A stretch of 64,000 bases of DNA from Pseudolabrys taiwanensis (GCF_003367395.1 NZ_CP031417.1:186001-250000); one strand, 5' to 3'; counted from the stretch's first letter, positions 42,235-50,424 are shown. Notes: a model not told the origin generated them from the sequence alone. Numbers and translations are program-made.

Positions 42235-43842
42235 TCAGGAAACGGCGCCGCTCATATCCCGTCGCAACACCTTGCCGGGCAGGGCGCCGGTGTGCGTCGC
42301 GTTCTCGACCACAATCTCGCCGGCGACCAGTACCGTCGTGCGTGTGCCGGTCGGGTATTGGTGCGGGTCGCCGTAAGTGGCGCGGTCGGTGAAGTCGTCC
42401 GGATCGAACACCGTGATGTCGGCGCGATAGCCTTCCTTCAACAGGCCGCGATCGGACAGCCGCAGCGCGCGGGCGGTGGCGCCGGTCATCTTATGGATCG
42501 CGAGCTCGACCGGGATCAGGCCGAGCTCGTGCACGTAATGGCCGAGGATGCGCGGGAAGCTGCCGTAGAAACGCGGATGCGGCATGCCCTGGCTCGTGAT
42601 GCCGTAGGTCGCGACGCAATTGCCGTCGGAGCCGACCAGCGCCAAGGGCGACTTCACGATCGCCTGGATGTCCTCTTCCGAAATCGAAATGACGAGGACG
42701 CGCGTCGCGCCTTTGTCCTCGATCATGTAGTCGCAGACGACGTCGATCGGATCGGCGTTCCGCTCGCGCGCGAGGTCGGCGATGGTGCGGCCGGCATACT
42801 GGCCGAGGTGCGGTGAGATCGAAATCTGCACGCAATCCCAATTCGGGATGCGGCCCCAGTTGTTGAGGCCGTCGCGCTCGATGTCGGCGCGGATGCGCTC
42901 GCGCGTCTCCTTCAAGGCGAGGCGCTCGATCATCGCCGGCACGCCGCCGGCCTGCACCCATTGCGGCATCAGGTTTTTCAGCGGGTTGCTGCCGGCGGTG
43001 TAGGGATGAGAGTCGCAGTCGACGTCGATGCCGCGGGCTTTGGCTTCGGCGATCATCTTGAGGCCGACCGCGGCCTTGCCCCAGTTGTCGACGCCCGAGC
43101 ACTTGAAGTGCACGATCTCGACATGGATGCCGACGGTCTCGGCGACGTGGATCGCCTCCGCCACGGCATCGAGGACGTTGTTGGATTCATCGCGGATGTG
43201 CGTGAAGTAGCCGCCGTTGTATTTCTTCACGACGCGGCAGAGCGCGATCATCTCGTCCGGCTTGGCGTAGGAGCCGGGCGAGGTGAACAGGCCGGAGGAT
43301 AAGCCGAGCGCGCCGGCCTTGAGCCCGTCCTCCAAGAGATCGCACATCGCTTTGAGCTCGGCCTCGGTCGGGGCGCGGTTGTCCATGCCCATGACCATCA
43401 GCCGCAGCGTGTTGTGGCCGACCAGCATGCCGGCGTTCACGGCCGTCGCCGGGAACGTGTCGAGATAGGTCGGGAAGCTCATCTCCTTGAACGGGAGCCA
43501 CGGCGCCGACGGCGAGAGATAATCGCGCAGAAGGTCGACCTTGCCGGGCAGCACCGGCGCGACCGAGAAGCCGCAATGGCCGATGATCTCGGTGGTGACG
43601 CCCTGGCGCACCTTGCTCTCGGCCTTCGGGTTGATCGGCAGCGTGAAGTCGGAATGCGTCTTGATGTCGATGAAGCCCGGTGCGACGGCGAGCCCGGAGA
43701 CGTCGATGACGCGCTTGGCATCGCCTTGCACAGCGCCGAGCGCGGCGATGCGCCCGTCGGTGATGGCGAGATCGCCGCGTTCGCCCGGGCGGCCGCTGCC
43801 ATCGAACAGCGTGCCGCCTTTCAGCAGCAGGTCGTATGTCAT
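42235..43842 (-). CDS. N-acyl-D-amino-acid deacylase family hydrolase
   Basis: A 535-residue amidohydrolase of the D-aminoacylase group. The beta-metal ligands known from the Alcaligenes enzyme are present: Cys in EIIGHCGFSVAP, His in VEIVHFKCSG and His in VDCDSHPYTAG; the catalytic Asp lies in ALVGSDGN. The alpha-metal motif, usually H-x-H, reads DIKTHSD, so the first His is Lys. It probably releases D-amino acids or related amides in the cytosol. It is preceded in the same direction by a Bug receptor gene, suggesting uptake and hydrolysis of one substrate. Confidence 0.88.
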   Translation of the reverse strand: MTYDLLLKGGTLFDGSGRPGERGDLAITDGRIAALGAVQGDAKRVIDVSGLAVAPGFIDIKTHSDFTLPINPKAESKVRQGVTTEIIGHCGFSVAPVLPGKVDLLRDYLSPSAPWLPFKEMSFPTYLDTFPATAVNAGMLVGHNTLRLMVMGMDNRAPTEAELKAMCDLLEDGLKAGALGLSSGLFTSPGSYAKPDEMIALCRVVKKYNGGYFTHIRDESNNVLDAVAEAIHVAETVGIHVEIVHFKCSGVDNWGKAAVGLKMIAEAKARGIDVDCDSHPYTAGSNPLKNLMPQWVQAGGVPAMIERLALKETRERIRADIERDGLNNWGRIPNWDCVQISISPHLGQYAGRTIADLARERNADPIDVVCDYMIEDKGATRVLVISISEEDIQAIVKSPLALVGSDGNCVATYGITSQGMPHPRFYGSFPRILGHYVHELGLIPVELAIHKMTGATARALRLSDRGLLKEGYRADITVFDPDDFTDRATYGDPHQYPTGTRTTVLVAGEIVVENATHTGALPGKVLRRDMSGAVS

Positions 43843-43867
43843 GAGATATGGTCCCGGACTTGAAAGG

Positions 43868-44863
43868 CTAATCGAGCTTGATGCCGGCGGCGGTCAGCAC
43901 TTCGTTCCAACGCTTGGCTTCGGCGTCGATATAAGCGGCGGCTTCCGCCGGCGTCGAGCCGACCGGATCGTTGCCGAGCGCCGCGAGCTTGCCCGCGACC
44001 TCCGGCGACTTCACAGCTTCGGCGATGGCAGCCGACAGCTTGTCGACCACGGGCTTCGGCGTCGCCTTCGGCGCGACGATCGCGTACCACGCTTCGACCG
44101 CGTAACCGGGCACGCCGGCTTCGGCGACGGTCGGCACGTCGGGCCAACTCGGCGAGCGCTTGTCGCCGGTGACACCGAGCGCGATCAGCTTGCCCTGCGC
44201 GACATGCTCTTTGGCGATGAGCGGACTCATGAAGGCGACCGGCACGCGGCCGGTGAGCAGGTCGGTGATCAGATCGTTCGTGCCCTTGTAGGGGATGTGC
44301 TGGAGATTGACCTTGGCCTGATACTTGAACATCTCGCCGGCGAGGTGCAGCGACGAGCCGTTGCCGCCGGAGCCGTAGTTGATCTTGCCGGGCTCTTTCT
44401 TGGCGAGTTCGATCAGCTCCTTCACCGACTTCACGCCGAGCGAGGGATGCACCACCAGCACCAGCGGCCCTTTGGTGACGATCGACACCGGCACGAACTG
44501 ATCGAAGGTGTAGCCGACCTTCGTGAACAGCGAAGGATTGACCGCATAGGCCATGGCCGGCAGCACGATGGTGTAGCCGTCGGGCTCGGCGCGCGCGGCC
44601 GCCACGACGGCGATGTTGCCGCTGCCGCCGGCGCGGTTTTCCACAACGATTTGCTGTTTGAATTTCTGCTCGAGCTGGTTGGCGACGAGCCGCGCGATCA
44701 CGTCATTGGGGCCGCCGGCCGGGTAGGGCACGAGCAGGTGGACCGGACGGTCGGGATAGGTCGACTGCGCGTGCGCGCCCGCCTGCGGCAGCGCGGTGCA
44801 GAGGACCGCGGCCGCGAGGCACGCGAACGTCAGCCTATTAAGCCTAAGCCTTCGATGAAACAT
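43868..44863 (-). CDS. Bug/TctC-type solute receptor
   Basis: A 331-residue periplasmic receptor with a signal peptide (LTFACLAAAVLCTALPQAGA). Motifs: YPDRPVHLLVPYPAGGPNDV, ENRAGGSGNIAVVAAARAEP, INYGSGGNGSSLHLAGEMFK and WPDVPTVAEAGVPGYAVEAW. Binding of a carboxylate or amide is expected. It ends 25 bases before the D-aminoacylase-like gene, so the pair forms an operon. No TctA/TctB genes are adjacent. Confidence 0.92.
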   Translation of the reverse strand: MFHRRLRLNRLTFACLAAAVLCTALPQAGAHAQSTYPDRPVHLLVPYPAGGPNDVIARLVANQLEQKFKQQIVVENRAGGSGNIAVVAAARAEPDGYTIVLPAMAYAVNPSLFTKVGYTFDQFVPVSIVTKGPLVLVVHPSLGVKSVKELIELAKKEPGKINYGSGGNGSSLHLAGEMFKYQAKVNLQHIPYKGTNDLITDLLTGRVPVAFMSPLIAKEHVAQGKLIALGVTGDKRSPSWPDVPTVAEAGVPGYAVEAWYAIVAPKATPKPVVDKLSAAIAEAVKSPEVAGKLAALGNDPVGSTPAEAAAYIDAEAKRWNEVLTAAGIKLD

Positions 44864-45164
44864 GTGTGGATTCCCCCAAGCGATTCGTAACCAGTTGCCC
44901 CGAAGGCTTCCTCGCTGTCGCCGTCGTTTGCGGCTTGTGTTGCGAAAGAATGGCAGTCTTCGCGGGCGCTGACTAGGCTCGCATGAGTTGCAGCGCGTGG
45001 CACAACGTGCGTCCCGTGCGCGCGCCGTCGCGTTTACCTACGCAGCATGATGTCGGTGATGCGGGGGATTCTTACTTGAGACTTGCGCTTTGGCGTGTCA
45101 GCGTCGCCTTTGAAAAATAACAAGAAAAGCGCGTACTAGACTTAGGAAGAGGATAAGTTCGTAA
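44864..45164. promoter_or_regulatory. divergent regulatory gap before the PYP-like gene
   Basis: About 300 bases without a gene, between the Bug receptor and the PYP-like gene. A sigma-70-like promoter candidate on the plus strand is TTGAAA (45110) and TACTAG (45134) with an 18-base spacer, 25 bases before the PYP-like start, which has AGGAAGAGG as ribosome binding site. No other structure stands out. Confidence 0.35.
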
Positions 45165-45542
45165 ATGGCGTTTGCGTCTATCGATTTCAACGCACCGGAT
45201 CTCGCCAAGCGCATCGAGCAGCTTTCGCAGTACGATCTCGATCGTCTGCCTTTCGGGGTCATTCTGCTCGACCGCGAAGGCACGATTACCTTCTACAGCG
45301 AAACCGAAGCGCGCCAGTCCGGCTATGCTGGCTCGGCGATCGGCCAGAACTTCTTTGCCCTCTCGCGCGCGAGCGGGGGCGATGATTTGCGCGCGCGCGT
45401 CTTGAAGGCGCGTGAAGCGGGGTTCGTCGATCTCGAGTTCGGCTGGCCGAACGACTACGCGAATCCCAAGCGCGAACTGCGCCTGCGCGTACAGTCGTCG
45501 CGCCAGGGCGGCGTTTGGCTGTTTCTCGAACGCGACCTATAG
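45165..45542 (+). CDS. PYP-like PAS protein lacking the chromophore cysteine
   Basis: A 125-residue single PAS domain that aligns along its whole length with photoactive yellow protein (125 residues): LPFGVILLDREGTITFYSET, AIGQNFFALSR and the end RQGGVWLFLERDL. Tyr44 and Glu48 match PYP Tyr42 and Glu46, which hydrogen-bond the chromophore. The position of the chromophore-binding Cys69 is Ser70 here, and the protein has no cysteine at all. It therefore cannot bind p-coumaric acid by a thioester. A light-independent or ligand-binding PAS role is likely. Monocistronic. Confidence 0.8.
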   Translation: MAFASIDFNAPDLAKRIEQLSQYDLDRLPFGVILLDREGTITFYSETEARQSGYAGSAIGQNFFALSRASGGDDLRARVLKAREAGFVDLEFGWPNDYANPKRELRLRVQSSRQGGVWLFLERDL

Positions 45543-45582
45543 CGTTGCGGCGCCGCGTATCTCGTCCCGTGCGGTGTGCCCG

Positions 45583-45834
45583 TCAGGCGCTGACCGCCAC
45601 GCGCGGATGCGCGGCATCGGCCTGTGCCCGAACATGTTCGAGCACATAGACACGAATGGCGGAGGAGAGGTTGGGGGTGCGGCGGGCTTCATCGATCTCG
45701 CGCAGCAGCGCCGACACCGTCATGCGGCGTGAATCGGCGATGGCCCGCACTTCCCGCCAGAATGCCTCTTCGAGGCTGATACTGGTTTTGTGACCGCCGA
45801 TGATCACCGATCGCTTGTGCACGACTGGTTGCAT
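45583..45834 (-). CDS. ribbon-helix-helix protein, tandem copy 2
   Basis: An 83-residue protein of the RHH_4 type. The start at 45834 has GAAGG at good spacing; an in-frame ATG at 45849 is possible. The domain reads KRSVIIGGHKTSISLEEAFW, REVRAIADSRRMTVSALLRE and IDEARRTPNLSSAIRVYVLE. Such proteins are thought to be small DNA-binding or arc-like regulators with no established target. It lies about 100 bases downstream of a close paralogue in the same orientation. Confidence 0.82.
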   Translation of the reverse strand: MQPVVHKRSVIIGGHKTSISLEEAFWREVRAIADSRRMTVSALLREIDEARRTPNLSSAIRVYVLEHVRAQADAAHPRVAVSA

Positions 45835-45931
45835 AGAAAGCCTTCGCATTGCTCCCAACCGGCCTGTCCCGGCCGGCGCAAAGATCAATGCACAGGCAGC
45901 GATCCTGGTTCCGTCCCGTTCTCTCGCATCC

Positions 45932-46207
45932 TCAGGCAGATAGGGCCGGCTGGCGCACCGGCTGCTCCACAGCCGCTGGCTGCTCGCTCTTGTTACGCGC
46001 GCGGAAGTGGTTGAACACGTAGACGCGGATCGCCGAGGACAGGTTGCCGGCCTTGCGCTCGTGATCGATCTGGCGGACCAGGCTCGACACGTTGGCGCGG
46101 TTGCGCTCGGCGATTTCGCGCAGACCGTCCCAGAATTCATTCTCGAGCGAGACGCTGGTCTTATGGCCGTCGAGCACGATCGATCTTTTGATAATCGCAG
46201 TCTTCAT
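45932..46207 (-). CDS. ribbon-helix-helix protein, tandem copy 1
   Basis: A 91-residue RHH_4-type protein: KRSIVLDGHKTSVSLENEFW, GLREIAERNRANVSSLVRQI and GNLSSAIRVYVFNHFRARNK. The ATG at 46207 follows AAGGGGTGACCT. Most core positions match the neighbour at 45583, showing a tandem duplication. Both are probably DNA-binding dimers; target and signal unknown. The 159 bases upstream are AT-rich in part and likely hold its promoter. Confidence 0.85.
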   Translation of the reverse strand: MKTAIIKRSIVLDGHKTSVSLENEFWDGLREIAERNRANVSSLVRQIDHERKAGNLSSAIRVYVFNHFRARNKSEQPAAVEQPVRQPALSA

Positions 46208-46366
46208 AGGTCACCCCTTGCGTCGACCCGTTGGATCAAACTCACGATCGACCGCAAGCTACAATTAACAAGACTGGAATGTGTAACATTGAGGAATGTC
46301 AAATGGCCGTCAAATAGAAGGACGGCGCCGTGCGTCGGCGCGCGAGCCGGCCGTGCCGGCATGCGC

Positions 46367-46552
46367 TCACGATTTGCTGTTGCCTGAACCGTTCTTGCCC
46401 GTGGCGTGACCGGGCGCTTCCACGATCTTGGTATCGCAGGTCAGGCACTCGAAGGTGTCGAAGCGCGCGGCATGGCCACTGGACTTGCTCGCCTGCATGG
46501 CGATTCCGCAAACCGGGCAATGACGTAGCGGGGGACGGGACGGCACGCTCAT
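46367..46552 (-). CDS. small zinc-ribbon protein
   Basis: A 61-residue protein with two C-x-x-C knuckles: HCPVCGIAM and ECLTCDTK, spaced by ~24 residues, a compact zinc ribbon. The tail is Gly/Ser/Lys-rich (HATGKNGSGNSKS). Zinc ribbons of this size often bind nucleic acid or protein, but no function is known. It lies 34 bases from an FNR/FixK-type box that could control it. Confidence 0.75.
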   Translation of the reverse strand: MSVPSRPPLRHCPVCGIAMQASKSSGHAARFDTFECLTCDTKIVEAPGHATGKNGSGNSKS

Positions 46553-46586
46553 TATTCATGCATCGGCGAAATCGCGCGCTCGCCGT

Positions 46587-46600
46587 TTGATCCAGATCAA
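46587..46600. promoter_or_regulatory. FNR/FixK-type box
   Basis: TTGAT-CCAG-ATCAA matches the FNR/FixK consensus TTGAT-N4-ATCAA perfectly. It lies in the divergent gap between the zinc-ribbon gene (start 46552) and the 63-residue gene (start 46698), about 34 and 97 bases away, so oxygen-responsive control of one or both is likely. Confidence 0.7.
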
Positions 46601-46697
46601 TGTCCGACCGGATCAAGGCCGTGCCTCCTCCACAATCAGCAAACTGTTTGTGATTTACGTCAAAGCCGCTGTGCCGGCAGCGGCGGACACTGGCACC

Positions 46698-46889
46698 ATG
46701 TGGCAAATTATATCGAGCGCCCCTTTCGATCGCGACCTGGAGTTGGCCGTCATCGACGAAGACGGTCCGCACGCGCTCGTGTTCCCCTGTCGGCGTATCC
46801 TGAACGGGTGGATGAATGCCGCGACCAAGGAGCGCCTCGACATCCACCCGACGCACTGGCGGCAATGGGCCGGTGACGGAGCCGGCTAA
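46698..46889 (+). CDS. conserved-looking 63-residue protein of unknown function
   Basis: Start ATG at 46698; the in-frame ATG at 46587 lies inside the FNR/FixK-type box and is rejected. The product MWQIISSAPFDRDLELAVID ... HALVFPCRRILNGWMNAATK ... IHPTHWRQW looks like a compact soluble protein, and from memory close relatives are frequent in Bradyrhizobium. One cysteine, several tryptophans. Function unknown. Its stop overlaps the stop of the convergent small gene that follows. Confidence 0.7.
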   Translation: MWQIISSAPFDRDLELAVIDEDGPHALVFPCRRILNGWMNAATKERLDIHPTHWRQWAGDGAG

Positions 46890-47047
46890 CGCAGCTTGTG
46901 CTTGCGGTTCGGTGGCGGGGTATCGTTGAGCTTGGCCTCTTCCTCAGCCAGGAGGCGAAGAATCGTCTGCCGCCGGGTCTCGTCGGTTTCCCGCGCGAGC
47001 AGACGCCGGTAGTGCTCGATATTGAGCCTGGCGACGGTACGATCCAC
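46886..47047 (-). CDS. small helical protein without ATG start
   Basis: The frame encodes DRTVARLNIEHYRRLLARET, DETRRQTILRLLAEEEAKLN and a basic end (NRKHKLR), a convincing amphipathic two-helix protein. The frame runs up to a TAA about 11 codons further upstream (ETYFQPEARV), with no ATG or TTG. A GTG at 47047 is the only usual start, giving 53 residues; otherwise the original start has been lost. The stop overlaps that of the convergent gene by 4 bases. Confidence 0.6.
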   Translation of the reverse strand: MDRTVARLNIEHYRRLLARETDETRRQTILRLLAEEEAKLNDTPPPNRKHKLR

Positions 47048-47229
47048 GCGGGCCTCGGGCTGAAAATAGGTCTCGGTTTAAATATATTAGCCGACATTGG
47101 AGCGGCCCGAAATAGGCCGTCCGTCAGAGTACGATCGTACGGTTTGAGCCGTGAAAAGGCATACAGAGAAGGCGGAGGCAGCCGGGCCCGCTGCCGCTCC
47201 GCCCGTCTGCGCGGGATCAACGGGAGCCG

Positions 47230-47451
47230 CTAGGCGGTCTCGGTGGTGCGGCGTTGCTCGATTCGCTCGGCGCAGCGCAGCTCCTCGATCCGGCCGGCCA
47301 CCATCGTCCAGACGCGATGGCCGTCGCTGTCGCCCTTTCTCTCAAGCTCCGTGGCTGTCTCTTTGGCTTTGCTGAGCGCACCGTTCCGGTGCCGGGCTTC
47401 GAAATGGTGCGCGAATATCTCGACGGCTTCGGCTTCGGTCGGAACCCACAT
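47230..47451 (-). CDS. small protein of unknown function
   Basis: A 73-residue protein from the ATG at 47451, preceded by GGGAG. It begins MWVPTEAEAVEIFAHHFEAR and continues with two helices (KAKETATELERKGDSDGHRV, TMVAGRIEELRCAERIEQRR). Soluble, charged, no signal peptide. From memory, similar short proteins occur widely in Bradyrhizobiaceae next to stress genes. The upstream extension to 47667 in this frame has no clear coding character. Confidence 0.6.
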   Translation of the reverse strand: MWVPTEAEAVEIFAHHFEARHRNGALSKAKETATELERKGDSDGHRVWTMVAGRIEELRCAERIEQRRTTETA

Positions 47452-47611
47452 GGCCCATGCTCCCGCTGTGTCGCTTACATGACAAAGCGGGAACACGGAG
47501 ATGGTTCTCGGGGTCGCGGCCATTTTTTGTTTCGATGAAGATGACGCCCAACGCAACCTTAGCCGGTGCCGGACCAACTCGCCGCGGAGAAGCGGGCGGC
47601 CTTTAATGGCT

Positions 47612-47779
47612 TCAGCGTTTCTGCAATTGTTTGTCGATGCGCGCGAGGAGTTCGCGCGACTCGACAATGGCCGCGATGGATGACCGCGTCATATCGTGCA
47701 TGGATCGCTCGATTTCAGCGACGCGACGCCCTGTTTCGGCAATCTCGTGCAATATAGGCCGGACGTCGGGCCGGACCAT
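47612..47779 (-). CDS. possible small coiled-coil protein
   Basis: A 55-residue ORF from the ATG at 47779: PDVRPILHEIAETGRRVAEI then ERSMHDMTRSSIAAIVESRE and LLARIDKQLQKR. The heptad-like hydrophobic spacing fits a single long helix. There is no clear ribosome binding site, and a longer in-frame start exists at 47842. Supported only by composition and position among other small genes. Confidence 0.4.
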   Translation of the reverse strand: MVRPDVRPILHEIAETGRRVAEIERSMHDMTRSSIAAIVESRELLARIDKQLQKR

Positions 47780-47924
47780 CGGCGTGCTCGCTGTTACAGG
47801 CGGGAGCACTTGTCGTCTCCAGCCATCGGCGCCTGCCGGCACGGGGCCGCTTGCCGGTGATGGCTGATAGTAGGCTGAGAAAACGCTGAGTTCAATGAAC
47901 GCGCCGCTGCGCGTTATCGTACCG

Positions 47925-49160
47925 CTATTTCGCGTGCGGCGTCATCATGAACGCACCCGGGTGTCGGCGGTCCGCGTGCCGCAGTTCGTCGAGGCTCGCG
48001 GCGCCGTGCTGCGCCAGTGCGGTTTGCAGTTCCTCGATGAGAAGGTCGGCGACATAGGCGCCACCGCTGTCGCCCAGCGCGCCGAGGCCATACAGGAACG
48101 CGCGCCCGCAGAGGACGGCATGGGCGCCAAGCGCCAATGCGCGCGCCGCATCGAGGCCGGACCGCACACCGCTGTCGAACAATATTGCCGCCTTTGCGCC
48201 CACGGCGTCGACGATCGCCGGCAACATATCGATGGCCGCCGGCGCGGCATCCGATTGACGGCCGCCGTGATTGGACACCAAGACGCCGTCGGCGCCCAGG
48301 CCGACGGCGCGCACGGCATCGTCCGGATGCATGATGCCTTTGACGACGAGGGCGCGCGGCCATTTCTGGCGCAGCCGCCGCAGGTCGTCCCAATCGAACG
48401 TGCCTTTGATCTCCCGTTGCACGAAGCCGGCCGCGGCGGCGAGGCTCGGCCGTTCACCGAGATAAGGCGTCATGTTCGGGAAGCCGGGCGTGCCGGCTTT
48501 CAGCAATTGCAAAGCCCACCACGGCGAGGAGACGACATCGGCAACGGTGCGCAGCTTCGGGCGGAACGGCACAACGAGACCGTTGCGCATGTCCTTCGGA
48601 CGCTTTGCCCGCACCGGCGCATCCATGGTGACGACGAGCGCATGCGCGCCGGCCGCCGCCGCGCGGGCCGCGAGATCGAAGCTCACCGCATGATCGCGCG
48701 ACGGCAAGCCGTAGAGCTGAAACCAGAAGCTTCCCGGGCATATCGAAGCCACCGTCTCCAATGACGCGGAGGCGAGCGTGCCGGTGATGTAGGGAATGCG
48801 TGCGGTGGCGGCGGCGCGCGCCAAGGCCACTGTCGCGCCAGGCCAGATCAATCCATCGGTGCCGACCGGCGCGATGCCAAGCGGCGCGGCATAGCGCGCC
48901 CCGAACAGCTCGACCTCGGTGGACACTTTGGCCACGGCGCCAAAGCGCGGCACGATCTGGATCGCATCGAGCGCGGTGCGGTTGCGTCCGACGCCCACAT
49001 GATCGCCGGTACCGGCTTCGACGAAATCGAAAGCGAAGCGCGGCACGCGCCGTTTCGCCGCCCGCTCCAAATACTGAAGGGTCGGATAGCGTTGGCGGCG
49101 TCGTGCGGCCTTGCCGCGAGCGCTGCCGGCGCCCCATGCCTCAACCGCGGTTTTAGTCAT
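47925..49160 (-). CDS. FMN-dependent alpha-hydroxy-acid dehydrogenase
   Basis: A 411-residue TIM-barrel flavoprotein of the lactate/mandelate/glycolate oxidase family. Active-site features: ITGTLASASLETVA, FQLYGLPSRD, VVTMDAPVRAKR, the FMN Lys in LVVKGIMHPDDA, the catalytic His and Arg in LVSNHGGRQSDAA (His at about 298) and the FMN phosphate loop LFDSGVRSGLDAAR. It oxidises a 2-hydroxy acid to the 2-oxo acid. It is divergent from a Bug receptor and lies in a cluster with a ThDP enzyme and an aldehyde dehydrogenase, the set used in the mandelate route. Confidence 0.92.
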   Translation of the reverse strand: MTKTAVEAWGAGSARGKAARRRQRYPTLQYLERAAKRRVPRFAFDFVEAGTGDHVGVGRNRTALDAIQIVPRFGAVAKVSTEVELFGARYAAPLGIAPVGTDGLIWPGATVALARAAATARIPYITGTLASASLETVASICPGSFWFQLYGLPSRDHAVSFDLAARAAAAGAHALVVTMDAPVRAKRPKDMRNGLVVPFRPKLRTVADVVSSPWWALQLLKAGTPGFPNMTPYLGERPSLAAAAGFVQREIKGTFDWDDLRRLRQKWPRALVVKGIMHPDDAVRAVGLGADGVLVSNHGGRQSDAAPAAIDMLPAIVDAVGAKAAILFDSGVRSGLDAARALALGAHAVLCGRAFLYGLGALGDSGGAYVADLLIEELQTALAQHGAASLDELRHADRRHPGAFMMTPHAK

Positions 49161-49261
49161 CGAGAGCTTTGCCTTGCTGATTGTCCGGGCGCGTTCACCC
49201 GGCGAGGACGCGCAGCGCGTCGCGCAAGCTCTGTAACTACAGATAGATAGCGAGCGTCAAC

Positions 49262-49280
49262 GATATCAGAATCGATGATA
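49262..49280. promoter_or_regulatory. candidate LysR-type site in the divergent promoter
   Basis: GATATCA-N7-TGATA, containing GATGATA (49274-49280), lies in the 236-base gap between the FMN enzyme and the Bug receptor. The heptamer GATGATA recurs in the promoter regions of the lysR gene and of the aldehyde dehydrogenase gene in this cluster. The motif is short, so the call is tentative. Confidence 0.35.
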
Positions 49281-49396
49281 AGCGGATCATTTATAGATAT
49301 TTGCCAAGCGCCTTCCCCTCCTGAATGAAGCAGGCGCGCCAAAACAAAAAGAAAGCCGTCTGACGGCCGAAGGAAACGCGATTCAGGAGGGAATGG

Positions 49397-50371
49397 ATGT
49401 CTCTACGGAAGATTTTTGCGGCCTGCGCCATGATGTTCGTCTTCACGGCCGCCCAAGCGCAGCCAGAAGGTTATCCATCGCACACCATCAAGATGGTCGT
49501 GCCGTTTCCCGCCGGCGGCGCAACCGACATCATTGCCCGCCTCGTTGCCGACCGGCTCGGCGACGATCTGGGTACGCGCATCATCGTCGAGAATAAAGGC
49601 GGCGCGGGCGGCAATGTCGGCACGGCATCGGTCGCGACCGCCGAGCCGGACGGTCATACGATCCTGTTCAGCGCATCGGGGCCGCTCGCCGTCAACAAGA
49701 TCCTCTATAAGAACCTGCCTTACGATCCCGAGAAGGATTTCGAGCCGCTGTCGCTGGTCGCCAAGCTGCCGAATGTCCTGGTGGTGAATCCGAAGGTCAT
49801 TCCGGTCAAGACGGTGTCCGAGTTCATCGCCTACGTGAAGGCACGGCCGGGCCAGATCAATTACTCCTCCATCGGTGTCGGCAGCTCGCAGCATCTCGCC
49901 GGCGTTCTGTTCGAGCGCATCACGAAGACGAAGATGAATCATGTCCCGTATCGTGCCGCGACCAACATCGTGGTCGATATGATGTCGGGCCAGGTGCCGG
50001 CGAGTTTCCAACTGATTCCGAACGTCTGGTCGCGATTGGGCGCGGGCGATATCCGCGCGATCGCCGTGGCGAGCCGCGAGCGGAGCCTTGCGCTGCCGAA
50101 TGTGCCGACGATGGCCGAGCAGGGTTTGCCGGAGTTCGAATCGTCGGCTTGGTTCGGCTTGCTGGTGCCCAAGGGCACGCCGAAGCCGATCGTCGACCGC
50201 CTGTCCGGCCTCATCAGCAAGATCATGGCGGACCCCACGATCCGCAAGCGCATGATCGAGATCGGCGCCGACCCGGCGCAATCGACGCCCGAGGAATTCC
50301 GCGCCCTGATCTCATCGGAAGTCGCCAAGTGGCGGACCGTGATCAAGGACGCCAACATCACCATCGAATGA
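49397..50371 (+). CDS. Bug/TctC-type solute receptor
   Basis: A 324-residue periplasmic receptor; the ATG at 49397 has CAGGAGGG upstream. Signal peptide RKIFAACAMMFVFTAAQAQ. Motifs: SHTIKMVVPFPAGGATDIIA, ENKGGAGGNVGTASVATAEP, INYSSIGVGSSQHLAGVLFE and PNVPTMAEQGLPEFESSAWF. It is close in sequence to the receptor at 56311 (both have YDPEKDFEPLSLVAKL-type segments), so these two may be recent paralogues. It reads into the UbiD-type gene. Confidence 0.93.
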   Translation: MSLRKIFAACAMMFVFTAAQAQPEGYPSHTIKMVVPFPAGGATDIIARLVADRLGDDLGTRIIVENKGGAGGNVGTASVATAEPDGHTILFSASGPLAVNKILYKNLPYDPEKDFEPLSLVAKLPNVLVVNPKVIPVKTVSEFIAYVKARPGQINYSSIGVGSSQHLAGVLFERITKTKMNHVPYRAATNIVVDMMSGQVPASFQLIPNVWSRLGAGDIRAIAVASRERSLALPNVPTMAEQGLPEFESSAWFGLLVPKGTPKPIVDRLSGLISKIMADPTIRKRMIEIGADPAQSTPEEFRALISSEVAKWRTVIKDANITIE

Positions 50372-50424
50372 CAGTCGAGAGCGCGGTCGCAGCCCTGCTG
50401 CGGCCGCGACGGAAGAGAGTGCGC

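Noticed and set aside
44998..45011. Possible sigma-54 promoter TGGCACAACGTGCG
   Set aside because: The GG and GC elements are too close and the -12 part does not match TTGC.
46648..46663. Second FNR-like site TTGTGATTTACGTCAA
   Set aside because: The two half-sites are spaced for 16 bases, not the 14 of an FNR/FixK box.
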